A DNA stretch of 30,605 nt from DAIOEK01 sp036746315 (GTDB lineage Bacteria > Chloroflexota > Anaerolineae > Anaerolineales > Anaerolineaceae), in assembly GCA_036746315.1 (NCBI GenBank), contig DAIOEK010000036.1, positions 1 through 30,605 on the forward strand. The letters are read 5' to 3'. The notes under the pieces were generated by a model that was not told where the DNA came from, ran no database searches, and saw only the letters and a list, made by a program, of their open reading frames with translations. The translations under genes and the position numbers were made by a program. Positions 8,344 to 15,314 of this stretch are shown here, one piece after another (the first letter of the stretch is position 1; each line of letters opens with the position of its first letter).

Positions 8344-9110
8344 TGCACCAGCCGTTTACCTTCATACTCAATGATCTTTACCGGTACCGAATAGATATTC
8401 GTCAGGTTGGTGGCGTTTACCACATCGGTTGTGCTGCCATAAGAAACTACCTGCCCTTTGTTCATCAGAATGGTGTCATCACTCAGGGATAGGGCAATAT
8501 CCGGTTCGTGAGTGGTCATCAGGATGGTGGTCCCATCTTCCTTCAGCTTTTGCAGGATTTTAATCAGGCGGTATTTATTGCTCAGATCAAGATGCGAGGT
8601 AGGCTCATCCAGTAACAACAATTGTGGCCTCTGGGTAAGTGCGCGTGCCGCCAGCACAAGTTGGCGTTCGCCCCCGCTGATTCCCAGAATGGAATTGTTA
8701 TAGAGATGTGATATTCCCACCTTTTCCAGTGCCTCAAAAGCAATTTCCTGATCTGCTTCGGTAGGCATTCCCAGAGGAGGCAAATAGGGAGCGCGCCCAA
8801 GCAGGACGTACTCGAGTACGGAATACTCGAACGGAATGTGTTCACTCTGCGGGATCAGGGCAATTCTTTTTCCCAGCGACTTTCGGCTGTACTGGTTCAG
8901 CGGTTTCCCCAAGAGTGATATTTGACCTTGCCAGGCTTGCAGCCATCCCAGGGCGAGGAATAACAGGGTGGTTTTTCCTGCGCCATTGGGTCCAAGAATC
9001 GCAGCGATCTTTCCTTCAGTGATCGTCAGATTTAATTCATTGATCACAGCCGGCTTTTTAGGATCGTACCCAAAGAGAATGCCTGTGAAAGTGAGAAAAT
9101 CTTGATTCAT
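8334..9110 (-). CDS. ABC transporter ATP-binding protein, FecE/BtuD-like
   Basis: A 258-residue ATPase that energises import through the neighbouring FecCD-type permease. It has Walker A GPNGAGKT (40-47), Q-loop Q88 in IPQSE, signature ISGGERQ (144-150), Walker B LLLLDEP with D168/E169, D-loop SHLD and H-loop H201 in TTHEPD. Length and motif order match the iron-siderophore/cobalamin/haem importer ATPases. It overlaps the permease stop by 4 bp and the NTPase start by 10 bp, which indicates tight translational coupling. Substrate cannot be read from the ATPase. Confidence 0.95.
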   Translation of the reverse strand: MNQDFLTFTGILFGYDPKKPAVINELNLTITEGKIAAILGPNGAGKTTLLFLALGWLQAWQGQISLLGKPLNQYSRKSLGKRIALIPQSEHIPFEYSVLEYVLLGRAPYLPPLGMPTEADQEIAFEALEKVGISHLYNNSILGISGGERQLVLAARALTQRPQLLLLDEPTSHLDLSNKYRLIKILQKLKEDGTTILMTTHEPDIALSLSDDTILMNKGQVVSYGSTTDVVNATNLTNIYSVPVKIIEYEGKRLVQWI

Positions 9111-10144
9111 TTTTCCACCTTCACCCCATGTGAAATCATCAGAAAGACAAAGACCAAGGCACCTAATAAAGAAGTAAGGATGCCCAAGGGAATCTCTCCG
9201 GGTAAGAGCGTCCGTGACAGGTCATCGCAAAGAATGGCAAAAATTCCACCCAGCAGCATGGACGCCGGCAGTGTATTACGGGTGTCGGAGCCGAACAAAC
9301 GACGGGCGATATGCGGCATAATCAACCCGATCCAGCCGACCATCCCCGCTACCGAGATCACTGCCGCAGTAGGCAGCACGGCCGCGGTTAGCAGCAAGAT
9401 GCGCTCTCTTTTTGGAGCGGCACCCATGGAGAAGGCAGTCTCTTCACTAAGCGCCAACAAATTCAATCGCCAGCGCAGCAGATACACCACCAGCAAGCCA
9501 AGGAGTGTTGCCGGGAGAATGGATATCAGTTGTTTCCAGGTAATGCTGGATAATCCCCCCAGCAGCCAAAAGGTGATCTCTTGTAATTGTCGGAGAGGGT
9601 CGGCAATATATTTGAGCACCCCCAGCCCGGCTGAGAACAGCGCCGATACTGCAATGCCAGCCAGCACCAGTCGTAGAACCCAGCCTCCATAGCGGATCTT
9701 TCTGCCCAAGAGATAGGAAAGGGCCAATCCGCCAAGTGCAAAAAAAGCAGCCATCCCCTGCACGTAGACGGCTACACCACCCAGAAAGACAATGCAAAAC
9801 GCAGCCCCGAATGCTGCCCCTTGTGAAACGCCCAGAAAGCCGGGTTCGACCAGCGGATTTCCGAAGAGCATTTGAAAGACAGTACCTGATGCGGCCAGGC
9901 TGACCCCCAGCAGTAGAGCGGTGAGCAGGCGCGGAAGGCGAAGGTTCAAAATCAAACGCTGGGCAAGTTCGTCGGAAGAGAGTTTTTCCAGGGAAATAAA
10001 GCCCGGTGTGGGGTACCTTCCCAGGAAAAGCGAGATTAGGAACAAGCCAATCAAGCCTGTTCCTAACCAAAAAAGAATTGTGCGGCGGGTGGCCGTAACG
10101 GATAAAGTTTTTGAAACTGCAGCGATTTTTATTGCAGAATTCAA
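9107..10144 (-). CDS. FecCD-family ABC permease
   Basis: A 345-residue integral membrane permease with about ten helices, of the type that imports iron-siderophores, haem, cobalamin and some oxyanions. Family hallmarks are LRLPRLLTALLLGVSLAASG at about residues 69-88, followed by GNPLVEPGFLGVSQGAAFGA, and near the C-terminus LPGEIPLGILTSLLGALVF. The start is a TTG at 10144 that overlaps the binding-protein stop as TTGA, with a GAGGTG ribosome site at 10157-10152. This is consistent with coupled translation. The next ATG-type start would remove the first cytoplasmic segment and lacks such a site. It stops inside the start of the ATPase gene (ATGA overlap). Confidence 0.95.
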   Translation of the reverse strand: MNSAIKIAAVSKTLSVTATRRTILFWLGTGLIGLFLISLFLGRYPTPGFISLEKLSSDELAQRLILNLRLPRLLTALLLGVSLAASGTVFQMLFGNPLVEPGFLGVSQGAAFGAAFCIVFLGGVAVYVQGMAAFFALGGLALSYLLGRKIRYGGWVLRLVLAGIAVSALFSAGLGVLKYIADPLRQLQEITFWLLGGLSSITWKQLISILPATLLGLLVVYLLRWRLNLLALSEETAFSMGAAPKRERILLLTAAVLPTAAVISVAGMVGWIGLIMPHIARRLFGSDTRNTLPASMLLGGIFAILCDDLSRTLLPGEIPLGILTSLLGALVFVFLMISHGVKVEK

Positions 10145-11292
10145 GGCAGAACACCTCTAAATGTCGGTTGGATGTTTTCTTTAACGAAGTTCTCGTCCAG
10201 ATTATAAAGGGTTTGATAGAATTCTGTGGCTTTTCGGCTGGCATCAAAATCAGGGAATTGTTCTGGATGCAGGTTGGCTGCCAGCCAGTCAAGACCTAGC
10301 GCCCAACGTGTATCTGGCTGATCCCAACTATACAAGTCGCCAGGAAACGCAAACAGTTTATTTTCCTGCACTGCCCGCAAAGATTGCCATTGCGAGTCCT
10401 GCTTCAATTGCTCTACAACTTCTACTGGATTGGCTGTGTAAGCGATAATGTAGATGTTATCTGCATCCCAGGCAGCCACCTGTTCCAGCGTTACTTTGGT
10501 CCAGCCTTTGGCGGGATTGGCATCAGCCCACACCGGGGTGCCACCGGCAAGTTCAACAATTTGAGTTTGCATCCATTCCAGTGGAGGGACATTGAAGGCA
10601 ACTGCCCCATCTTTATTTGAGTAATAAAGCATGAGAACCGAAGGCTTCTCGGTTACGGAACTCAAAGTGTTTTGGATTTCTTCGACATTGTTCTTGAAAT
10701 ATTTGTTGACTTCCTGTGCACGAGCTTCTGCCTGGAATATTTTGCCAAGGATGGTTAAATCACGCTCGTATTGTTCTGGCGTTTCGAAATCAATGTAAAC
10801 CACCGGGATGTTTAATTCCTCCAATGGCTTACCCAATGTTTCGGCGACGGAGCTTTTTAGAATGACCAGATCTGGCTGTGAAGCAGCGATTTGTTCCGCT
10901 CCGGCATCTTGCGGTAATATCGTTTTTTCTTCATACTTGGGATCGATCAGAGAGATGAAGTTACTGCTTCCCTGGGTTGCATTTCCGATCGCTACAATAC
11001 GTTCTGATGCCTGCGGGAATGTGTAAACTGCGTCGAGCACCATGAAAAGTGCTTTTCCGGTGACGACAATTCGGGTTGGCGGGGTGGTGAAAGTAACTTC
11101 GCGCCCAAGAGCATCAACCACCGTAAAACCTTCAGCAGCAGATTCCATGGTCGGTTCCAGGGTGGGTTGTTCAACAACTTCAGGCGTATTTTCTACTGCC
11201 GGTTTTGTTTCCATGGCAGCAGGTACACTGCTTGTTGGCGAGCAGGCACTAAGCAAGACCACAACCAGAATACCTAAGATGACTTTTTTCAT
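10141..11292 (-). CDS. ABC transporter substrate-binding lipoprotein (metal chelate, B12 or oxyanion type)
   Basis: A 383-residue exported lipoprotein. The ATG at 11292 is chosen because AAAGGAG lies 8 bases upstream and it places a lipoprotein signal (MKKVILGILVVVLLSAC, lipobox LSAC) at the N-terminus; an upstream in-frame start at 11349 would bury that signal. A Thr/Glu/Pro linker to about residue 52 is followed by a TroA/FepB-like fold: VVDALGREVTF, TRIVVTGKALFMVLDAVYTFPQ, then DLVILKSSVAETLGKPLEELNIPVVYID, and a C-terminal YSWDQPDTRWALGLDWLAANL segment. It would deliver substrate to the FecCD permease. The RIVVTG and DxPDTRW segments recall binding proteins for metals and molybdate as much as for siderophores, so I leave the substrate open. 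Confidence 0.9.
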   Translation of the reverse strand: MKKVILGILVVVLLSACSPTSSVPAAMETKPAVENTPEVVEQPTLEPTMESAAEGFTVVDALGREVTFTTPPTRIVVTGKALFMVLDAVYTFPQASERIVAIGNATQGSSNFISLIDPKYEEKTILPQDAGAEQIAASQPDLVILKSSVAETLGKPLEELNIPVVYIDFETPEQYERDLTILGKIFQAEARAQEVNKYFKNNVEEIQNTLSSVTEKPSVLMLYYSNKDGAVAFNVPPLEWMQTQIVELAGGTPVWADANPAKGWTKVTLEQVAAWDADNIYIIAYTANPVEVVEQLKQDSQWQSLRAVQENKLFAFPGDLYSWDQPDTRWALGLDWLAANLHPEQFPDFDASRKATEFYQTLYNLDENFVKENIQPTFRGVLP

Positions 11293-11385
11293 ATAAAGCT
11301 CCTTTGTGAGACTTGAAAGTGATTTTATCGTGCCGCCGGTTGATCGCAACTAATTATAAAATAATAACTCAATAATTGAATACTT

Positions 11386-11408
11386 GTGTCCAATAGTATA
11401 TTGGACAC
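11386..11408. promoter_or_regulatory. Perfect inverted repeat overlapping the ABC operon promoter (operator)
   Basis: GTGTCCAATA (11386-11395) and TATTGGACAC (11399-11408) are exact reverse complements separated by 3 nt. The repeat covers the -10 hexamer and the predicted start site of the minus-strand promoter for the binding-protein operon, the classic position for a repressor. It does not match the Fur, DtxR, NikR or NrdR consensus sequences that I know. The cognate regulator is not evident. Confidence 0.75.
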
Positions 11409-11423
11409 TAAAACACTTGTCAA
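11395..11423 (-). promoter_or_regulatory. Sigma-70-type promoter of the ABC uptake operon
   Basis: On the minus strand TTGACA (11423-11418) and TATACT (11400-11395) are separated by exactly 17 bp. Transcription would start near 11388, giving a leader of about 95 nt before the ATG at 11292. The inverted repeat at 11386-11408 overlaps the -10. Confidence 0.75.
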
Positions 11424-11584
11424 TTCGGGATAAGAGATTTATGGCATCCGTATTGCTTAATCGTGCAAAAAGTCATTCGCCATTGACTGGTTTTCATACA
11501 ATACGGCGATAATTATGCCTGGAGAGGGAAAAGCTTTTAGCGATTTTGGAATTATTCACACATTCGCATTGGAAAGCCAGGAAT

Positions 11585-11599
11585 TTCATACTGTATGAA
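11585..11599. repeat. 15-bp palindrome TTCATAC-T-GTATGAA
   Basis: TTCATAC (11585-11591) and GTATGAA (11593-11599) are perfect reverse complements around a single T. A lone TTCATAC half-site recurs at 11493-11499. There is no T-tract, so it is not an intrinsic terminator; a protein-binding site is more likely. It lies about 85 bp past the regulator stop and upstream of the ABC promoter. Confidence 0.45.
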
Positions 11600-11684
11600 G
11601 TATATGTGAGATAGGCGATCTCCGTGCTGAATATGCTTCAGGGTAACTACAACATGCTGTCAAGATCGTTTTCTGCCAACCAAA

Positions 11685-12623
11685 TCACGCTTCGAGGATC
11701 TTTTCAATTTCGCGGATGGTCTTTTCTTCGTGATTGACGATGATGGTATTTGAAGAAAGCCTTTCAGATGGATAATCGGTAAAACCTTGTCCACCCAGAA
11801 TGACTTGCGGCAAAGAACCAGGCAGTTTTTTTACAAGCGCATACAGTTGTTCGGCATTACGGGCGGTTTCGGTTGTGGTCGCACTGAACAGCAGCATGCG
11901 TGGGTGCAAGGTGGCAAGCACATCTTCCAATCGGTCCAAACTTAGATTTGCTCCTAGGTAAATGACATTCCAACCCCGAAAACGGAGCAAAACAACGAGC
12001 ATAAGGAGCCCAATTTGATGCTCTTCACCCGGCAGGCAGCCTGCAAGAAGAAGCCCATTGTGATAAGGGTCTGGGGCGGCATTGAGTAAACTCAGCAGTT
12101 GCTTCTGAAAGAAACCGGATGCAAAATGTTCTATGGCAACCGGTAGTTCATTCTGCTGCCACATATCACCGATTTCTATAAGCACCGGCTTGATTGCCTG
12201 GCTGAACACCTGCTCCAACGGATAAAGTGCCAAAGCCTGCCTCAACGTTTCCGCAGCGCGATTTTCGTTCATTGAGCGTAACGAGGTAATTAATGTTTGA
12301 CGAATATTATCCAGCGACAGTGGCTTCTCGGTTGGAAGATGCTCTTGAATAGCTGGGTCGATTCCAGCCTCGCGTAATTGCGCCAGTTTTCGCGCAGCCT
12401 GTCCGATGTTCATTCCGTTTTCCACCTGCGATTTTAACCAACGCAGGGTTTGCAAATCGTGCTCGGAGTAAAGGCGATAACCCTGTCCACCCCGGCTGGG
12501 CGTGGGCAAACCATATCTACGTTCCCAGGCGCGCAATGTCACCGGTAATAACCCTACCATTTGGGCAACAGCCTTGATATTATAAGAAGGTCTGTATAAG
12601 TCGTTATAAGTTTGTCTTTCCAT
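11685..12623 (-). CDS. CarH-like MerR-family B12-dependent light-sensing regulator
   Basis: A 312-residue transcription factor. Residues 13-83 form a MerR winged helix (YNIKAVAQMVGLLPVTLRAW, then RRYGLPTPSR, GYRLYSEHD). Residues about 105-180 are the four-helix cap, with W155 and E165-H166 in the exact W-x9-EH spacing seen in CarH-type photoreceptors. The B12-binding domain from about residue 189 has E200-x-H202-x-x-G205, an SATTTE segment and a VILGGQGF segment. In known CarH proteins a tetramer with adenosylcobalamin represses in the dark and falls apart in light. The ATG at 12623 has no Shine-Dalgarno sequence; it is preceded at 6 nt by an extended -10. The gene is divergent from the P-loop gene at 12710, and TGTATA repeats span the interval, so autoregulation and control of that gene are likely. 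Confidence 0.9.
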   Translation of the reverse strand: MERQTYNDLYRPSYNIKAVAQMVGLLPVTLRAWERRYGLPTPSRGGQGYRLYSEHDLQTLRWLKSQVENGMNIGQAARKLAQLREAGIDPAIQEHLPTEKPLSLDNIRQTLITSLRSMNENRAAETLRQALALYPLEQVFSQAIKPVLIEIGDMWQQNELPVAIEHFASGFFQKQLLSLLNAAPDPYHNGLLLAGCLPGEEHQIGLLMLVVLLRFRGWNVIYLGANLSLDRLEDVLATLHPRMLLFSATTTETARNAEQLYALVKKLPGSLPQVILGGQGFTDYPSERLSSNTIIVNHEEKTIREIEKILEA

Positions 12624-12646
12624 TTTTGTATAGTAGCATTTGTATA
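12593..12646. repeat. TGTATA-type repeats at the CarH-like regulator promoter
   Basis: TGTATA occurs at 12593-12598, 12627-12632 and 12641-12646, with a related GTTATAAG at 12603-12610. The two central copies (TTGTATA, 14 bp apart) bracket the minus-strand -10 and the regulator start. Light/B12 regulators of the CarH/LitR group bind promoter repeats of similar TGTA-containing sequence, so this is a plausible operator set; that link is inference. Confidence 0.4.
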
Positions 12647-12659
12647 ACAGAACTGTCGA
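12624..12659 (-). promoter_or_regulatory. Extended -10 promoter for the CarH-like gene, probably leaderless
   Basis: On the minus strand TCGACA (12659-12654), an 18-bp spacer and TACTAT (12635-12630) with a TGC extension (12638-12636) end six bases before the ATG at 12623. No ribosome site is present between the hexamer and the ATG, so the transcript may begin at the start codon. Confidence 0.55.
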
Positions 12660-12709
12660 TGTTTTGTAGAAAGTCTGCTTTTATTTTGACGAGGCAAGGA
12701 GGATTAAGC

Positions 12710-13441
12710 ATGAGGGATCATTTTCCGGTTTTACTTTTATTAGCCCGTCCTGGAGCGGGAAAGAGTGAGGTAATTCATTTCTTGAAAAACCTTACACCGG
12801 AAGAACGTTTGTCACGCTTCCATGTGGGTGAAATACTTGAGATCGACGATTTTCCCATGTTGTGGACCTGGTTTGAGGAAGACGATTTATTGCAGCAGAT
12901 GGGCTTTCCACGATTGCATAGCGATACGGATGGTTACTTTCTGGGGCAGCACTTGTGGGATCTGCTGATCGAACGAATCTGCCTCGATTATCATAAGTTG
13001 CTTCGGGATAAACCGGATGTAGGTGAGAAAAATACCGTTTTGATCGAATTCTCTCGTGGTAATGAGCATGGTGGATATAGGAGTGCATTTAAGCATCTTT
13101 CTTCCGAAGTCCTTTCCAATTTGGCGGTCATTTATTTGCAAGTTTCCTGGGAAGAATCCCTGCGAAAGAATCGAAAACGCTTCAACCCGGATAAACCGGA
13201 CAGCATCTTGCAGCATTCTTTGCCTGACGCCAAATTGGAACGGCTTTATCGCTACAATGATTGGGTGGAGGTGAGTAAACCGGATCAACACTATCTGCAT
13301 ATTCAAGGTTTTTGTGTACCATATGCAGTAATGGATAACGAAGATGATGTAACCACGGCTGGTGGTGACCGGTTGGGCGACAGATTGCAGGATACTTGCA
13401 GCTCTTTGTGGCAGAAATACGGGTTGACAAAAGAGAATTGA
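12710..13441 (+). CDS. P-loop nucleoside kinase-like protein, unknown function
   Basis: A 243-residue protein. The ATG at 12710 is chosen because AAGGAGGA at 12696-12703 is at ideal spacing; the frame opens further upstream without support. Walker A is ARPGAGKS at residues 12-19, with Ala in place of the usual first Gly. A Walker B-like strand is VLIEFSRG, and a kinase-style lid helix with clustered arginines is EESLRKNRKRFNP. This order resembles small P-loop kinases, but no substrate motif is recognisable. No signal peptide or membrane helix is visible. The gene is divergent from the CarH-like regulator with only 86 bp between start codons, so regulation by that protein is likely. It could be a lineage-specific kinase or a GTP/ATP-binding regulator. 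Confidence 0.75.
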   Translation: MRDHFPVLLLLARPGAGKSEVIHFLKNLTPEERLSRFHVGEILEIDDFPMLWTWFEEDDLLQQMGFPRLHSDTDGYFLGQHLWDLLIERICLDYHKLLRDKPDVGEKNTVLIEFSRGNEHGGYRSAFKHLSSEVLSNLAVIYLQVSWEESLRKNRKRFNPDKPDSILQHSLPDAKLERLYRYNDWVEVSKPDQHYLHIQGFCVPYAVMDNEDDVTTAGGDRLGDRLQDTCSSLWQKYGLTKEN

Positions 13442-13515
13442 TCCTGCCGGTATGAAGTATGCAACCTAAATGTGGCAAGGGTAGTATTTTTGCTGTTCTT
13501 CAGGCTGTTCGGGGC

Positions 13516-13543
13516 TATAATAATAAGAAATATAATGAGGAAG
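13516..13543 (+). promoter_or_regulatory. Two TATAAT hexamers and ribosome site before the gene at 13548
   Basis: TATAAT occurs at 13516-13521 and again at 13531-13536. The first has a poor TTGCTG candidate -35 with a 20-bp spacer. GAGGAAG at 13537-13543 is the ribosome site for the ATG at 13548. Use of the first hexamer would give a leader of about 20 nt. Confidence 0.4.
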
Positions 13544-13547
13544 ATCG

Positions 13548-14186
13548 ATGACGGAAGCACTGCCTCCTGTTCCTGAACTGGTGTGGCTGGAAAGGGAACA
13601 GAACCCATTCAATGTACGATGCCTGGACGTCCGCAGTTTTACGACGACCATGATCTCAACTGCGGCTGATCAACGCCAGGCAACATTATTCCGTGACCTC
13701 CGTAAATCGAAGGGGGAGGAATACGATGGCACGGTGCCGGAGAATGCGTCTCATATAGAATGTCAATTGCGTTACCCACATCAAGGCGCCACCCGTGATG
13801 GTCCTCTCTTTATGTCCAAGGAAATGGAAGATAAATGGGATATCTTCCTCTACAATGACCATCTTTACTTTACACGCAGTTGGACGGGAATGTTGGTTTA
13901 TCGCGCTGAGATCAGTTTCATGGATACACATGCAATTATTTCCAGCATTGATTCGCTACAGGTGGGCACCCAGGGTGGAGCGTGGCTGGCTGTTTGTGCT
14001 GTGGACTACCTGGTGAAGAGTATGCTGTATCGACGAGAAGCGCCACATACGGTGCCTCCCTCAATACCCAACGACGAGATGGGTATCGCTGCTTACTCCT
14101 TCCGGGAATATGGACGCTGGGCGTCTTATGCAACTTACGAGGATACCACCCGTATTCCGGTAAATAGTTGTCCCATGCGTGGCTAA
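13548..14186 (+). CDS. Conserved-looking hypothetical protein
   Basis: A 212-residue protein I do not recognise. It is soluble-looking, without signal peptide or membrane helices. Notable segments are a tryptophan/tyrosine-rich middle (KWDIFLYNDHLYFTRSWTGMLVYRAEI), which looks like a beta-strand series, then IISSIDSLQVGTQGGAWLAVCAVDYLVKSMLYRR with amphipathic helices, and a C-terminal tail ending in CPMRG. A GAGGAAG site precedes the ATG. The gene follows the P-loop gene by 106 bp in the same direction with no terminator between, so they may be transcribed together. It ends at a strong terminator. No function is proposed. Confidence 0.7.
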   Translation: MTEALPPVPELVWLEREQNPFNVRCLDVRSFTTTMISTAADQRQATLFRDLRKSKGEEYDGTVPENASHIECQLRYPHQGATRDGPLFMSKEMEDKWDIFLYNDHLYFTRSWTGMLVYRAEISFMDTHAIISSIDSLQVGTQGGAWLAVCAVDYLVKSMLYRREAPHTVPPSIPNDEMGIAAYSFREYGRWASYATYEDTTRIPVNSCPMRG

Positions 14187-14204
14187 ATAAGATTGGTAAA
14201 AGAC

Positions 14205-14236
14205 AAGCAGGCGGAAAAAAATCCGCCTGCTTTTTT
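14205..14236 (+). terminator. Intrinsic terminator between convergent genes
   Basis: GCAGGCGGA (14207-14215) pairs perfectly with TCCGCCTGC (14222-14230) around an A6 loop, and the stem is followed by TTTTTT (14231-14236). It clearly ends plus-strand transcription of the gene at 13548. The opposite flank is only partly A-rich, so it may act weakly for the minus-strand gene as well. Confidence 0.92.
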
Positions 14237-14262
14237 AATCGCCAGTTTTACTGGAAGGTGGT

Positions 14263-14937
14263 TCACTTTTGGGTCATGTTGCCCAACATTTGCAGCAAGG
14301 TGTTGGCAACCAGGGTGCCGGATTGCTGCCGGTGAGCAGATCCGCTCATCGAGCTGTTATTCAGCAGTGCACCGATCAATGCTTCGCCGGTACTGGCACC
14401 TTTTTGTTTGGCGGACATAAAACTCATCCCTGCCTGAATCAAATCAGCCGCATCGATACCATTCTGAGGTTGTTGGGTACCAGAAGTGCTCTGGGCACTT
14501 TGCTGCGTCCCACCACCTAAAGCACTGCCCAGCAGTGAACCGAGCATACCGGTCAACGGGTCTTCTGTTGTGGCGGAAGCTTGTGTCTGTGATTGGGTAG
14601 ATCCCATCAACTGGGAAATCAGTTCCATTGCATTTTGTGCATTGATCTGTTTTCCCTGAAAGCTGGCTGCTGCATTTGCCAGGTTTTGGGAATACATCTG
14701 TGCTGAACCGGTTTGCGATTTCTGCCGCAAAAGCTGGCTGGCATATTCAAGCTGGTCTGCCGGGGCAGCTGTTTTCTTCTCTTCCATCGCCTGGGTGATG
14801 ACCTTGAAGATTTCAACCATGTTGTCGCCATGATTGTGGTTGTATTCATCAGCCTGATTTAACTCAGTTTGATTTTGTTTCATCGTTTTGGTGACTGCTT
14901 TGAATAGACTAATAAGATCAACGGATTGTTGTGCCAT
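14263..14937 (-). CDS. Gln/Ala-rich hypothetical protein, helical with low-complexity middle
   Basis: Two adjacent ATG codons occur at 14940 and 14937. The second is placed at better distance from the GAGG site (about 6 nt), giving 224 residues. The N-terminal 110 residues are predicted to be helical and charged (VDLISLFKAVTKTMKQ, MVEIFKVITQAMEEKK, QLLRQKSQ). A Gln/Ser/Thr-rich stretch with a GMLGSLLGSALGGG segment lies in the middle, and the C-terminal part (AADLIQAGMSFMSAKQKGASTGEALIGALL) ends in VANTLLQMLGNM. There is no signal peptide. The glycine-rich, small-residue C-terminal half could pack as a helical bundle or membrane-associated assembly. I do not recognise the family and assign no function. 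It is convergent with the gene at 13548. Confidence 0.65.
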   Translation of the reverse strand: MAQQSVDLISLFKAVTKTMKQNQTELNQADEYNHNHGDNMVEIFKVITQAMEEKKTAAPADQLEYASQLLRQKSQTGSAQMYSQNLANAAASFQGKQINAQNAMELISQLMGSTQSQTQASATTEDPLTGMLGSLLGSALGGGTQQSAQSTSGTQQPQNGIDAADLIQAGMSFMSAKQKGASTGEALIGALLNNSSMSGSAHRQQSGTLVANTLLQMLGNMTQK

Positions 14938-15314
14938 CATTTACCTCACTAATGAATGTGGAACCTTTGTTGGAATGTAGGCTAATTATAGGCTGTAAAT
15001 GAAATAATTGCGAATGATTGCCAGAATTCCGCCGGGGAGCAAACGTGCATATTATTTTACAGGCAGATGATTTTATGCCATTTTCTGCAAGCAGATATCT
15101 GCAAAAAATCTACACAATTTACTTACATACCTTTCATTACGCCAGTATATGATTTATTGGGAATAGCCCAACGGCTGCCTTTCTTGTGAGACCAAACAAG
15201 GCTTGAACTGCAAGTTTGGATCGAAAAATATTCTATCGCAAACGGAAAATCATTTTCAAACAAAAAGATAGCTGTATGACCTTTTCATAACCATACATGC
15301 ATTGAGGTAAAGAA
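14938..15314. other. Intergenic region with a 12-bp palindrome and a leader hairpin
   Basis: This gap of about 375 bp separates divergent genes. GCAGATATCTGC at 15091-15102 is a perfect palindrome flanked by TTTTCTGCA and an A-tract, which could be a binding site. Further along, CCAAAC (15192-15197) and GTTTGG (15214-15219) with inner CTTG/CAAG form a possible stem in the leader of the lipoprotein gene. No convincing -35/-10 pair, open frame or known riboswitch was seen. Confidence 0.35.

Larger units (their letters stand above)
11293..11684. promoter_or_regulatory. Intergenic region upstream of the ABC operon
   Basis: This 392-bp gap lies between the regulator gene stop and the binding-protein start, both on the minus strand. 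It contains the promoter and operator described separately, an AT-rich leader at 11350-11385, and a 15-bp palindrome at 11585-11599. No open frame or structured RNA was recognised, and no clear terminator follows the regulator gene. Confidence 0.5.

Noticed and set aside
9447..10292. Long minus-strand open frame of 281 codons overlapping the permease and binding-protein genes
   Set aside because: It lies in another frame of two genes with clear family motifs, has a Cys/Arg/His-rich composition typical of a shadow frame, and carries no ribosome site.
12626..12709. Upstream extension of the P-loop gene
   Set aside because: The ATG at 12710 has an ideal AAGGAGGA site, and the upstream part would include the regulator promoter.
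15091..15102. Palindrome GCAGATATCTGC as a terminator
   Set aside because: No T-tract follows on the plus strand and the palindrome has no loop. It is better viewed as a possible binding site, and it is too short to score as a finding by itself.
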